From Streptosporangium canum (GTDB lineage: Bacteria; Actinomycetota; Actinomycetes; Streptosporangiales; Streptosporangiaceae), in the NCBI RefSeq assembly GCF_900113865.1, contig NZ_FOQY01000010.1, positions 147,555-211,554 on the forward strand: a stretch of 64,000 nucleotides of DNA, given 5' to 3'. Positions 17,508 to 26,488 of this stretch are shown here, piece by piece (position 1 is the stretch's first letter; every line of letters starts with the position of its first letter). The position numbers were made by a program, and so were the translations under genes. The notes beneath the pieces were generated by a model. The model was given only the letters and a program-made list of their open reading frames with translations. It did no database searches and was not told the DNA's origin.

Positions 17508-18494
17508 TCAGTCCTTGGGGCGGCCCTGGCAGCGCGGGTCGACCGGGGCCGCCGGCGGGGCCGGGGCGAGCCAGGAGACCACGCTCTGCTCGACGTTCCA
17601 GCCGTGCAGGTTCACCCAGGTTCTGGGCACCTCACCGGGATCCGGGCAGAGCACCCTGGACTGGATCCGGTCGTTCTGGACGAAGCTCACGACACCTTCA
17701 CGCCCCAGGACGGTGGACATCTCGTCGTCGCTGGCGACCAGATGGCCCACGAGCACCCGCGGTGTCTCCTTCTCGCTCATCTGCAGCGCCATCAGCGGGA
17801 GGATCGGCGCCTTCATCACGACCACGCCCACGAGGAACGGCGTGAACACCGCCATCGCGATCGCGATGCCGTGGGTGAGCGCCCGAGCCGGCGCCCGGGG
17901 GACCGGGCCGGTCAGCAGGACCGCCAGCCCCGGCGGAAGCGTGAGCAGAAGCGAGGTCGCCAGGTCGCGCGCGGCGAACGCCGCCCCGATGGCCGGCCAG
18001 AACACGATGTAGGAGATCACCGCGACCATCACGGGCAGCGCGTAGCAGACGGTGCCCCGCAGCCCCTCGTGATGGGGGAACCGGTCCCGCACCGCCAGTC
18101 CCGCCACGGCCAGTGACAGCATCGCCAGCGTCGGCAGGAACCGTAGCTGCCAGGCGCACATGCCCACCACCACGGCCAGGCCGACCACCCAGCCGGGCAG
18201 CCGTTCGGCGGTGCGCACCAGCCAGGAGGAGCGGCCCGTGCTGATCCAGTACAGGGTGCCGAGCACCCGGCCGCCCAGGATGAGGGCGGGCAGGACCCAG
18301 ACGGTCGTCAGCAGCACGGAGCTCAGCAGGCCCAGCGGGCTGATGTTCTGCAGCAGCAGGAGCAGCGTCTGGGTGTCCTGCCGGCTGGCGTACCACAGCC
18401 GCATGACCAGCAGGACGAGGGGGAACACCGGAAGCAGCGCGAGCAGCCACTCCTGGTCCCTCGGCGCGTCCTTGACCCGCCCGGCGCCTTTCAA
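17508..18494 (-). CDS. multi-pass membrane protein coupled to a solute-binding protein gene
   Basis: 328 residues with about eight hydrophobic segments between residues 10 and 255 and a soluble extracytoplasmic-looking C-terminal region (about 255-328) with two Cys. The TTG start at 18494 overlaps the stop of the solute-binding gene as TTGA, so the two are translated together. I do not recognise a family. The pairing of a polytopic membrane protein with an amino-acid-binding protein recalls GlnX/GlnH, the sensor of the mycobacterial PknG system, and here a kinase-like gene lies just beyond. That comparison is by arrangement, not sequence identity. Confidence 0.75.
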   Translation of the reverse strand: MKGAGRVKDAPRDQEWLLALLPVFPLVLLVMRLWYASRQDTQTLLLLLQNISPLGLLSSVLLTTVWVLPALILGGRVLGTLYWISTGRSSWLVRTAERLPGWVVGLAVVVGMCAWQLRFLPTLAMLSLAVAGLAVRDRFPHHEGLRGTVCYALPVMVAVISYIVFWPAIGAAFAARDLATSLLLTLPPGLAVLLTGPVPRAPARALTHGIAIAMAVFTPFLVGVVVMKAPILPLMALQMSEKETPRVLVGHLVASDDEMSTVLGREGVVSFVQNDRIQSRVLCPDPGEVPRTWVNLHGWNVEQSVVSWLAPAPPAAPVDPRCQGRPKD

Positions 18495-19585
18495 CGGGAC
18501 GGGCAGTCCTGGACGGGGAGGGTCCGCTCCCACGGCCATCTGCGCACCGGCGGAGGGAGCGCGCAGGGCTGCTCCGCCTGGGCCACGTTCACGTTGGGGC
18601 TGGCCGGCAGCAGCGGGTCGATGTACGCCTGGTAGGCCTGCTCCCACCTCTGGTCCTGGGGATCGGCGTAGGAACGGTAGAGGGCGAGGTCGACCAGGGT
18701 CCGCAGCGCCTTGTTGGAACCGGCGTTGACCGCCCACATCTCGGTCTTCTCCAGCGCGATGTCGTGATGGCGGAACGCCCCGCCGGACTCCGCGACGAAC
18801 CCGGCCAGGATGGCCGCGTCGGTGGTCATCGCGTCGAAATCGCCGGCCTCCAGGCCCGCCGCGCAGTCGCTGATCAGGTTCTTGGCGGTGACGGTGGCCC
18901 TCGTCGCCCTGGCCAGCTCCGTCTCGGAGGTCGAGGTGCCGAGCGTGCACACCTTCTTGTTTTCGAGCTGCCCCAGGGAGGTGATCTTTCCGGGGTAGTC
19001 GGACCGGGTCACCACGGACTGCTCGGTGTAGAGGTAGGGCGTGGAGAAGCCCACCGAGGGGTTCTCCTGCCGGTCACGTGTCACGCTGAAGGTGGCGACC
19101 ACGAGGTCCACCCCGACGAACCGGCCGTTGGCGTCCAGGGCCTGCATGCGCGCCCTGTCCTCGGTCTCGATGGCCAGGAAGTCCACCTTGTCCGGCCGGT
19201 AGCCCAGGTCCGCGGCGATCAGGTAGGCGATCTGGATGTCGAACCCCTTGAAGGCCCGCCTGCCGCTCTGCTCCTGGAACGCGATGCCGGGGGTGTCGCT
19301 CTTCACCCCGATCCGGAGCCTGTCCTTGTTGAACAGTCCGGCCTTCTCCCGCAGTTCGGCCTCGGTGGGCGGGCCGTTCACCCACATGACGGACGCCCCG
19401 ACCACGATCGCGGCCAGGACCAGCGCGACCCACGCCGCGAGCCGGAACCGTCTCACCCGCCGCGACCGGCCGGGCGCGGGCGGAGATCCGGGCTCCTGCT
19501 CCGGGCCGGACCACGGCTCGTGCTCCCCGGAAGGGGCCGGCGGGTTCTCTGCCCGCGCGCCCGAGTCCGCGGGTTCTTCGGTCAT
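18491..19585 (-). CDS. membrane-anchored amino-acid-binding protein (SBP family 3)
   Basis: 364 residues. A Pro/Glu-rich cytosolic N terminus (1-45) is followed by one transmembrane helix (about 48-68) and an extracellular family-3 solute-binding domain: LRIGVKSDTPGIAF (about 90-103), FKGFDIQIAYLIAADLGY, VDLVVATFSVTRDR, then QLENKKVCTLGTSTSE at the second lobe. These features match glutamate/aspartate-binding proteins of polar amino acid uptake. It is anchored by a helix rather than a lipid, and no ABC permease or ATPase gene is next to it, which suits sensing rather than transport. Translation is coupled to the polytopic membrane protein. Confidence 0.85.
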   Translation of the reverse strand: MTEEPADSGARAENPPAPSGEHEPWSGPEQEPGSPPAPGRSRRVRRFRLAAWVALVLAAIVVGASVMWVNGPPTEAELREKAGLFNKDRLRIGVKSDTPGIAFQEQSGRRAFKGFDIQIAYLIAADLGYRPDKVDFLAIETEDRARMQALDANGRFVGVDLVVATFSVTRDRQENPSVGFSTPYLYTEQSVVTRSDYPGKITSLGQLENKKVCTLGTSTSETELARATRATVTAKNLISDCAAGLEAGDFDAMTTDAAILAGFVAESGGAFRHHDIALEKTEMWAVNAGSNKALRTLVDLALYRSYADPQDQRWEQAYQAYIDPLLPASPNVNVAQAEQPCALPPPVRRWPWERTLPVQDCPSR

Positions 19586-19736
19586 GACGCCTCCGGATTC
19601 CCCGTATGTCCGGCAGGCTATGCCGTGACCTCCGGGGCCGGGCGTTCCTTCACCAAGACGAGATCAAACGACTTACCGATGGGATGCCCGAAACACCCCT
19701 TAAGATCCTCTATCAGATCTCGGGAAGCGGGGGACG

Positions 19737-21575
19737 ATGAACACCGTCATTGGGCCGTACCGCCTGGTGAGAAGGCTTGGGCAGGGCGGGACCGGTGAGG
19801 TCTTCCTCGCCCGCGACCCCGAGGGCCGCCAGGTCGCCGTCAAGGTCGTCCACCCCCGTCTGGCCGCCGATCCCGCTCTCCGGCAACGGTTCCGGCAGGA
19901 GGCGCAGGCCGCGTCCCGGGTCGCCCGGTCCTGCACCGTCCCGGTGCTGGAGGCCGGGCTCGACGGCGACCGGGCCTACCTGGTCACCGAGTACGTCGAG
20001 GGGCAGGACCTGCACCGGCGGGTGGCGGAGCACGGCCCCCTCACCGGATCGAGCCTGGACGCGCTGGCCGTGTCCACCGCCGTCGCCCTGCAGGCCATCC
20101 ACGCCGCCGGCGTCGTGCACCGGGATCTGAAGCCGTCCGCCGTCCTGCTCGGCCCGCTCGGGCCCCGGGTGACCGGCTTCGGCGTGACCCGTCCCTCCGG
20201 CCCCTCCGCCCGCGCCGAGGAGGGCGCGCCCTCCTTCATGGCGCCGGAGCAGGCACGGGGTGAGGACGCCGGCGCGGCGTCGGACGTGTTCGCCTGGGGT
20301 GGGGTCGTCCTCTACGCGGCGACCGGGCGCGGCCCGTCCGCCGGCCGCACGGACCGCCCCGCCGGCCCCGACCTGACCGGCCTGCACGGCGCGCTCCGCG
20401 ACCTCGCCGGCCGCGCTCTCGCCGAGGATCCGGGCAGCCGCCCCAGCGTGCAGGACATCCTCAGGATCCTGACGGGCGCCACCGACCCGGCCACCTCCCT
20501 CGCCCAGCCGGCCCCCGCGCCGGGCCCGCGACCGCTCGACCTCCCCGCCGCCCCCCTCGACCGGCCCCCCTCAGCCCTCACCACACCGGGCCCGCCCGCC
20601 CCGCGACCGCTCGACCTCCCCGCCGCCCCCCTCGACCGGCCCTCCTCGGCTCCCGGCGGGGCGGACCCGGATCACGTACGGCCGGCGGACCAACCCGGCG
20701 CGCTCTGGCCCCCGCCTCCACGCCCGGCCCCCGCGGACGACCCCGTCCCCTCGGCCCGGTGGGGCCGGTCGATCGCCACTCCCATCCTCGCGGGGGTGGC
20801 GATCTCGCTGGTCATCGCCGGCATCGCCTTCTTCACGCCCGCCGGGGAGGACCCCGCCGGTCACCCGCCCGCGACCCAGCCGGCCGCCGCGGCGGGCGAC
20901 ACCGCCCAGCCCGCGCCGGACCCGGCGACGGGGCCCACGGCCGCGCTCTCCCCGTCCCCGTCCCCGAGTCCGACCGCGCCGCCGTCCTCCGCGGAGCCCA
21001 CCGCCGAGCCCGCGACGGCGCGGACCCTGCCGTTCCGGGACGACTTCAGCGGCGCGGATCGCGGCTGGACCACGGCTGCCTCGGGCAAGGGCAGGCACCA
21101 GGCGTCCCAGGGCGCCTACCGGATCACCGCCAAAGCCGACGCCTACCTTCCGGTCATCGCTCCCCTGACCGCTCCGGTGAAGAACACGACCATCACCGCG
21201 AAGGTCCGGATGCTGCGCGGCAAGGGCGACTTCGGCGTCTTCTGCCGGGGGCTGGACGAGGGAGCCAGGCGCTACGAGTTCTCGATCACCAGCAGCGGTG
21301 ACGCCTCCATCGGCAAGAGCGGGGAAGCGCCCGCCTCGGTGAGACACGTCCCGGTCCCCGGTCTGCGCCCCGCCCGGCTCATCGTCTTGCAGGCGACCTG
21401 CCGCAGCGGTGCGGCGGGGACCAGTCTGAGCCTGAGCGTCAACGGCAGGAAGGTCCTCTCCCGGCTCGACAGGAAGCGGCCGTTCGCCTCCGGCTCCATC
21501 GGCATGTTCGCCCACGCCCGGCACGGCGGCTCCGGTGTGGAGGTCAGCTTCAACTCCTTCGAAGCCCGCCCCTGA
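19737..21575 (+). CDS. membrane Ser/Thr kinase-like protein with altered catalytic motifs and extracellular jelly-roll domain
   Basis: 612 residues. The N-terminal kinase domain (about 7-246) has the glycine loop RLGQGGTGEVFLAR, Lys36 (AVK) and Glu55. The catalytic loop reads HRDLKPSAV (128-136), with Ala135 where Asn binds magnesium, and the DFG motif reads GFG (147-149), so the metal-binding Asp is lost. APE (169-171) is kept. A Pro-rich linker with a 25-residue duplication (DNA at 20526 and 20601, period 75 bp) leads to a transmembrane helix (about 346-366), a second linker and a C-terminal concanavalin-like domain (about 430-610; FRDDFSGADRGWTTAASGKG). It is probably a pseudokinase or weakly active receptor. 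Confidence 0.87.
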   Translation: MNTVIGPYRLVRRLGQGGTGEVFLARDPEGRQVAVKVVHPRLAADPALRQRFRQEAQAASRVARSCTVPVLEAGLDGDRAYLVTEYVEGQDLHRRVAEHGPLTGSSLDALAVSTAVALQAIHAAGVVHRDLKPSAVLLGPLGPRVTGFGVTRPSGPSARAEEGAPSFMAPEQARGEDAGAASDVFAWGGVVLYAATGRGPSAGRTDRPAGPDLTGLHGALRDLAGRALAEDPGSRPSVQDILRILTGATDPATSLAQPAPAPGPRPLDLPAAPLDRPPSALTTPGPPAPRPLDLPAAPLDRPSSAPGGADPDHVRPADQPGALWPPPPRPAPADDPVPSARWGRSIATPILAGVAISLVIAGIAFFTPAGEDPAGHPPATQPAAAAGDTAQPAPDPATGPTAALSPSPSPSPTAPPSSAEPTAEPATARTLPFRDDFSGADRGWTTAASGKGRHQASQGAYRITAKADAYLPVIAPLTAPVKNTTITAKVRMLRGKGDFGVFCRGLDEGARRYEFSITSSGDASIGKSGEAPASVRHVPVPGLRPARLIVLQATCRSGAAGTSLSLSVNGRKVLSRLDRKRPFASGSIGMFAHARHGGSGVEVSFNSFEARP

Positions 21576-21694
21576 ACGCTGGGCCTCCCGGCCCCTCTGA
21601 TCACCTGGACATCACTTCGGACGTGATGAGAGATTTGACCGGCGATCATGCATATTCAGCACCGTTCAATACCGGAGCGCCCGTCACGGAGGGC

Positions 21695-21931
21695 TCAGAG
21701 CGCCACGTCGTAGGAGGCGACGACGGTTCCCTTCGGGACCTCGCCCGCCGGGGTCACCACGACCCGCCTGCCCGGATCCTCGTAGCCGTGCTCCGTCAGC
21801 CACAACAGGGCCGCGGGGTTCAGATCGCTGTAGTCGATCGGGCTGTCGGGCGAGAAGAGGTCCTTTCCGGCGGAGTCCTGCCCGATGTCTCCTTCGACGA
21901 TCCACAGGGTGTAGGTGGTGTAGTCGGTCAT
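21695..21931 (-). CDS. hypothetical protein, 78 residues
   Basis: The frame starts MTDYTTYTLWIVEGDIGQDS and ends ASYDVAL. Third-position GC is high and a GGGGGCC stretch just upstream can serve as ribosome site, so it is probably a real gene. It is acidic and soluble, with no Cys or His cluster and no motif I recognise. The upstream sequence (21960-22060) is AT-rich and can hold its promoter. It lies between the convergent kinase-like gene and the end of era on its own strand. Confidence 0.6.
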   Translation of the reverse strand: MTDYTTYTLWIVEGDIGQDSAGKDLFSPDSPIDYSDLNPAALLWLTEHGYEDPGRRVVVTPAGEVPKGTVVASYDVAL

Positions 21932-22101
21932 TGCGGCCCCCGCGCTGTAGTCGTTCCCGTGAGCTCCATACCCCGGACACGACGACAGCCCCCCTCGCCA
22001 ATGCCCCGTACACATACGAACTAAATGTCGTATATCCAGAAAAATGCGAAAGACGCGGAGGGCGGAGACCACCTCGACACCGCCGTGAAACGGGGCCGGG
22101 A

Positions 22102-23022
22102 TCAGTCGTAGAAGCCCAGGCGGCGTAGCTGCTTGGGGTCGCGCTGCCAGTCCTTGGCGACGCTGATCCGCAGGTCGAGGTAGACGCGGGTGCCGAGCAG
22201 CGCTTCGATCTGCTGGCGAGCCCGGCTGCCGACATCCTTGAGCCGGCTGCCCTTGTGCCCGATCACGATGGCCTTCTGGGACGGACGCTCGACGAACATG
22301 TGCGCGTAGATGTCGAGCAGGTCGTCGCGGCCCTCCCGGGGCAGCATCTCGTCGACGACGACCGCGATCGAGTGCGGCAGCTCGTCCCGGACGCCCTCCA
22401 GCGCCGCCTCGCGGATCAGCTCGCCCACCAGCACCTGCTCGGGCTCGTCGGTGAGCTGGCCGCCCTCGTACAGCGGCGGGCTCGCGGGGAGCCGGTCGAT
22501 CAGCACGCCGGCCAGCACGTCGAGCTGCTCCCCCGACTTCGCCGAGACCGGGACGATCTCGGCGAACTCCGCGAGCTGGGAGAGCGCGAGCAGCTGCGCG
22601 GCGATCTGCTCCCGGGTCGCCAGGTCGCACTTGGTCACGACGGCGACGACCGGCGTCTTCTTGACCGCGGCCAGCTTCTCGGCGATGAACCGGTCGCCCT
22701 TGCCGATGGGCTCGTTGGCGGGCACGCAGAACCCGATCACGTCGACCTCGGTGAGCGTGGACAGCACCAGGCTGTCCAGCCGCTCGCCCAGCAGGGTGCG
22801 GGGCCGGTGCAGCCCCGGCGTGTCCACGATGATGAGCTGGGCGTCCGGGCGGTGCACGATGCCACGGATGACCCGGCGAGTGGTCTGGGGCTTGGAGGAG
22901 GTGATCGCCACCTTCGTGCCGACCAACGCGTTCATCAGCGTGGATTTACCGACGTTGGGCCGGCCGACGAAGCAGGCGAAACCGGCGTGGAAATCAGCAG
23001 CTGAGGAACTCACGTCAACCAT
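22102..23022 (-). CDS. era: GTPase Era
   Basis: 306 residues. The GTPase domain has G1 GRPNVGKST, G2 with TTRRVIRGI, G3 DTPGLHRP, G4 TKCD and G5 SAKSGEQLD, followed by a C-terminal KH domain ending ISVAKDWQRDPKQLRRLGFYD. Era binds the 3' end of 16S rRNA and helps assembly of the 30S subunit. Length and ends are normal for actinobacteria. It follows the cytidine-deaminase-like gene by 17 bp on the same strand and probably shares its promoter. It belongs to the conserved block with ybeY and phoH, though about 5.5 kb of other genes now separate them. Confidence 0.97.
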   Translation of the reverse strand: MVDVSSSAADFHAGFACFVGRPNVGKSTLMNALVGTKVAITSSKPQTTRRVIRGIVHRPDAQLIIVDTPGLHRPRTLLGERLDSLVLSTLTEVDVIGFCVPANEPIGKGDRFIAEKLAAVKKTPVVAVVTKCDLATREQIAAQLLALSQLAEFAEIVPVSAKSGEQLDVLAGVLIDRLPASPPLYEGGQLTDEPEQVLVGELIREAALEGVRDELPHSIAVVVDEMLPREGRDDLLDIYAHMFVERPSQKAIVIGHKGSRLKDVGSRARQQIEALLGTRVYLDLRISVAKDWQRDPKQLRRLGFYD

Positions 23023-23039
23023 TGTCGCCGATGTCGGCC

Positions 23040-23372
23040 TCAGCTCTGACGCACGGCACCGTCAGGAGTGGCCACGAGCAGCGTCCTGCCGCCCATTTCA
23101 CGGACCGCCCGCGCGTCCGCGTCGGCCGGGCCGTCGCCCGCGGTGACCAGTGCGGCCGCCTCCAGGGACTCGGCGCCGCTGGAGACGGCCATCGCCACGG
23201 CGACCTGCAGCGCCGAGAGCGTCAGCGACGGCAGGGCCACATTGGTCGCCGAGTAGGTCCGGCCGGTCTCGTCGCGCACGGCGGCCCCCTCGGCGGCGCC
23301 GTTGCGGGCCCGCGCGGAGCGGGCCAGAACGATGATCTTGTTGTCCTCGGGGTCGAGGGTCGCGTCACTCAC
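23040..23372 (-). CDS. cytidine-deaminase-like protein lacking the zinc-site residues
   Basis: 110 residues from the GTG at 23372 (MSDATLDPEDNKIIVLARSA). It has the length, order and era-linked position of the cytidine deaminase family in actinobacteria, and the fold motif TYSATNVALPSLTLSALQVAVAMAVSSG matches the first half of the active-site helix. However, the family's C-A-E zinc/proton site is replaced by LSALQ and no PCxxC motif is present, so zinc binding and deamination are not expected. It may be a structural or regulatory relic kept beside era. No strong ribosome site is visible. Confidence 0.7.
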   Translation of the reverse strand: MSDATLDPEDNKIIVLARSARARNGAAEGAAVRDETGRTYSATNVALPSLTLSALQVAVAMAVSSGAESLEAAALVTAGDGPADADARAVREMGGRTLLVATPDGAVRQS

Positions 23373-23609
23373 AGCGCCAGGGTAGTCAGCGCGCGGCGTC
23401 CGGCCCCACCCGGCCTGCCCGCCGTCCGCCGTGTCGCGCCCATGAACCATGCGGCGGCGTCTCCCCCGCGGCGCCTCGCGGCCCGGCTCGCGGGCGGCCT
23501 GAACGTGGTGGTCGATGACCGCACGCACTCCCGAACGGGACGACGGTCGCATGGATCCGAACGGTGCGCCGCCGTCGCGGCTTGGACGGACGAACAGCGC
23601 GAGGAGCGG

Positions 23610-25265
23610 TTACGTCGCGGGGAGGCCGACCGCGTTGGACGCGTCGGCCTCGAAGTATTCCGTCGCGGCGAAGGGGCCGACGTGATCCTCGAAGAAGCTC
23701 CTGACGCCGTCGATCGAGTCATGGACGATGACGTTCACCGCCTTGGTCCCGTCGGTGCTCGCCACCGCCAGCGTCCACTTGGCGCCCTTGGGAAGCCGGC
23801 CATACGCCTTTTTCAGGGAATCCCAGAAACCGTCGTTGTCGGAAATCGCGGAAACAGCCATGACGTGCACCGTGGCACCCTCCTCATCGACTCTCGGACT
23901 CACTCGGCAATTGAGGTGAAGATACTGTGCGGCACCATCCTTGAAGTCGTAGATCGCGACGGTCTGAGGGTCCTCGAGCGGATCGTCCGAAGGCATCAGG
24001 AAATGGTTCTCGCTGATCGGGAACAGCTCGTAGTCGAGCTGTTCTGGTTTGTTGAGGAGTTGCGCCTCCATGGGGTTCAGGGTGAATCTGAGGTGGAGCT
24101 TTCCGCGCTCGGCCGCCACTTCGTAGCGGGTGCCGGGGCGCCCGTAGGAGCCTTCGTACCCGGACAGGTCGAGGGCCAGGGCCGGGTCGGGCTCCGGCAG
24201 GTCGGGGATCGTGACCGCGCCGAGGTCGGCCAGGATCTCGTTGAACACCTTCCGGTAGAAGCTGTCGCGCGGCCCGGCGTTCACCAGCATCGAGACGGCG
24301 ATGTTCGATTCCGGCAGGATCCGCAGGCGGGCGCTCTGGCTGACCGCACTGCCGTCGTGGGCGTAGACGGTTTGGCCGTGCCAATCGCACACGATGAGGC
24401 CGAGTGCCCATTCCGGCCCGAACATGTACGGGTCAGGTATGGGGACCCGCGACTCCGTCATCTCACGGATGGCGCCGGGTGAGACGATTCTGGTCTCGTT
24501 CGGCGCCTTTCCTTCGTTGAGGAAGACGTACGCCATCATGAGCAATTCCCGGGCTGTCGTGTTGACGTTGCCTCCGGGGCCGAAGGAGCGCGGCAGGTGA
24601 CCCAGCGGTGAGAGGACGGGCCCCTCCTGGAGGGATCGGATCAGGTATCCGGTCGCGGCCCGGTTCCGGTCCACGTGCTCACGCCGGCTGCTCGTCGAGG
24701 TCAGTCCCAAGGGGTCGAACAGGCGGTCCTTCATGATGTCGTCCCACCGCTTGCCGTCGCTCACCTCCATGATGCGGGCGAGGATCGCGTAGCCCAGGGC
24801 CGCGCTGTAGCCGTGCGTGTGGCCCGGGGGGTGGACCTGGCACGCGCCGGCGATGTTCTCCACCATGCGCTCGTACACGTCGTCGCCCTCGCCCGGATCT
24901 CCGTAGTCCTCCTCGATGCCGTTGGTGTGGTTGAGGAGATGGCGGGGTGTCACCCTGGCGCTGACGTCGAGGTCGGCGACCCGGAAATCAGGAAGGTAGG
25001 TCCGCACCGGCTCGTCCAGGGCGACTTTCCCCTCGTCGACGAGCTGCATGAAGGCGAGGGCGGTCCATGTCTTGGATACGGAGCCGCACTGGTAGACGGT
25101 GTCGACCGTCGCGGGCTCCCGCGTGGAGATGTCCTTGACGCCGACCGCGAAGTCGGTGATCTCCCCGTCGCTGAGGACGCCGATCGCGGCACTCGGAATC
25201 CGGTACTCCGCGAGCAGCTCGGAGACACGAGCTCGCATCCGGGTCACATCCAACGCTCTTGCCAT
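23610..25265 (-). CDS. serine hydrolase, beta-lactamase/class C penicillin-binding-protein family
   Basis: 551 residues. The start MARALDVTRM at 25265 is preceded by GAGGA. The catalytic SxxK is S62-V-S-K65 in QCGSVSKTW; the second motif is the Tyr in GYSAALGYAIL (about 151-161), and HDGSAVSQSA probably replaces the third KTG/HxG motif. The last 200 residues form an extra C-terminal domain with KLHLRFTLNP and similar beta strands, as in bacterial esterase/D-aminopeptidase relatives. There is no signal peptide, so it is cytosolic and may be an esterase or peptidase rather than an antibiotic lactamase. It is divergent from a regulator gene. Confidence 0.85.
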   Translation of the reverse strand: MARALDVTRMRARVSELLAEYRIPSAAIGVLSDGEITDFAVGVKDISTREPATVDTVYQCGSVSKTWTALAFMQLVDEGKVALDEPVRTYLPDFRVADLDVSARVTPRHLLNHTNGIEEDYGDPGEGDDVYERMVENIAGACQVHPPGHTHGYSAALGYAILARIMEVSDGKRWDDIMKDRLFDPLGLTSTSSRREHVDRNRAATGYLIRSLQEGPVLSPLGHLPRSFGPGGNVNTTARELLMMAYVFLNEGKAPNETRIVSPGAIREMTESRVPIPDPYMFGPEWALGLIVCDWHGQTVYAHDGSAVSQSARLRILPESNIAVSMLVNAGPRDSFYRKVFNEILADLGAVTIPDLPEPDPALALDLSGYEGSYGRPGTRYEVAAERGKLHLRFTLNPMEAQLLNKPEQLDYELFPISENHFLMPSDDPLEDPQTVAIYDFKDGAAQYLHLNCRVSPRVDEEGATVHVMAVSAISDNDGFWDSLKKAYGRLPKGAKWTLAVASTDGTKAVNVIVHDSIDGVRSFFEDHVGPFAATEYFEADASNAVGLPAT

Positions 25266-25486
25266 AAGGGGTTCCTCGTCCTGTCCGAATCTTTCCAGAT
25301 GATAAAAGGCTACGTTGCATTTCAATGATCGTCAACAACAAACCTTCAATGACGCGCTTCAGTACTGGGCTTTCACGCCGATCGTTGCAACAGCATTGTC
25401 GATAAATGCAATCCACACCAACCAGCCGTTGCAATGTACTGTTGGTGAACGCACCCGTGGACCCGAACCGACAGGAGGGCGAGCCG
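25266..25486. promoter_or_regulatory. divergent AT-rich promoter region with repeated GTTGCA motif
   Basis: GTTGCA occurs at 25314-25319, 25384-25389 and 25428-25433; the middle copy is the palindrome GTTGCAAC (25384-25391). The last copy continues as GTTGCAATGTACTGTTG. The region is AT-rich and lies between the divergent serine hydrolase and HTH regulator genes, so these are candidate operators for the regulator. Confidence 0.45.
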
Positions 25487-26488
25487 ATGCCCGGAGGCAG
25501 GCTGACCCACGAGGATCGCCGGCAGATCGCGATCTGGCTGGTCGAAGAGCTGGGATACGCCGAGATCGCCCGGCGGCTGGGCAGGCCCACGTCCACGATC
25601 AGCCGCGAAGTGGCACGCAACAGCGCGCCCGGCGGCTACCTGGCCGACCGCGCCCAGCAGGCCGCCGGGCAGCGCGCCCACCGCCGCAGACCGGTTCCGG
25701 CCGCGCAACCACCGGCCGACGGGCGGCCGGCCGAGTCCGTGCGCGGTTTCGTGGAGCAGTTCGCGACGCTGCTGGTCGGGACCGGCCTTCCCCGGATGCC
25801 CGCTCGCGTGTTCGTCTGCCTGCTCACCTCCGACTCCGGGGGCCTGACGTCCGCCGAACTCGTACGCCGGCTACAGGTCAGCCCGGCGTCGGTGTCCAAG
25901 GCCATCGGTTACCTCGAAGCGATCGAGCTGGTCAGGCGCACACAGGATGCCGGCCGCCGCGAGCGGTACGTCGTCGACGACGACGTCTGGCTCCGGGCGT
26001 TCAAAGCCGACACCGGGGCGCACGCCGAGGTCGCGGCGGCCGCGCGGCACGGGATCGAGATCTTCGGCGCCGGCACGCCCGCCGGCACCCGGCTGGGCCG
26101 GATGGCTCGCTTCTTCGCCTGGATCAGCGATCAGATGAACGACAGCGGCCTCACCGACGCCGTCGTGCGCGACGCGCTGACGGTGCTGGCCGCGCTGGTG
26201 TACGCCGCTCGGCCCCTCACCGTGGACGACCTCGCCACGGCGCTGGACTGGCCCGTCCAGCGGGCGGCCGACGCCCTGGACGCGATCAGCCGCCGTCCGA
26301 TCCTCTCCGACCCGCTCGCCGTGGAGCGGCTCGGGCACGGCGAGTACGCCATCACCCCGAGGCCGGACCGCCTGAGCTCCGCACAACGCGACGCACTGAT
26401 CGTCGGTCCGCGCTCGACCCGGGGGGGCTCGGAAATGACGGAGCACGGTCCGAGCGCCCGCCCCACCCGGCCCTCGCCCCCTCCCTGA
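25487..26488 (+). CDS. HTH regulator with IS30-like N-terminal domain and MarR-like winged helix
   Basis: 333 residues from ATG 25487, which has AGGAGGG 7 bases upstream. Residues about 4-45 (RLTHEDRRQIAIWLVEELGY, AEIARRLGRPTSTISREVARN) are an HTH_38 module as found at the N terminus of IS30 transposases. Residues about 75-175 form a winged helix of the MarR/GbsR type (MPARVFVCLLTSDSGGLTSA, VSPASVSKAIGYLEAIELVRR). A helical region follows. There is no DDE transposase domain, so it is a regulator that shares or borrowed the transposase HTH. It is divergent from the serine hydrolase and probably controls it. Confidence 0.8.
   Translation: MPGGRLTHEDRRQIAIWLVEELGYAEIARRLGRPTSTISREVARNSAPGGYLADRAQQAAGQRAHRRRPVPAAQPPADGRPAESVRGFVEQFATLLVGTGLPRMPARVFVCLLTSDSGGLTSAELVRRLQVSPASVSKAIGYLEAIELVRRTQDAGRRERYVVDDDVWLRAFKADTGAHAEVAAAARHGIEIFGAGTPAGTRLGRMARFFAWISDQMNDSGLTDAVVRDALTVLAALVYAARPLTVDDLATALDWPVQRAADALDAISRRPILSDPLAVERLGHGEYAITPRPDRLSSAQRDALIVGPRSTRGGSEMTEHGPSARPTRPSPPP

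Noticed and set aside
23610-25265. Secreted antibiotic beta-lactamase
   Set aside because: SxxK is present but there is no signal peptide, and the length and C-terminal domain fit cytosolic esterase/peptidase relatives better.
25487-25700. IS30 insertion sequence
   Set aside because: Only the HTH module resembles a transposase; there is no DDE domain and no terminal inverted repeats were seen.
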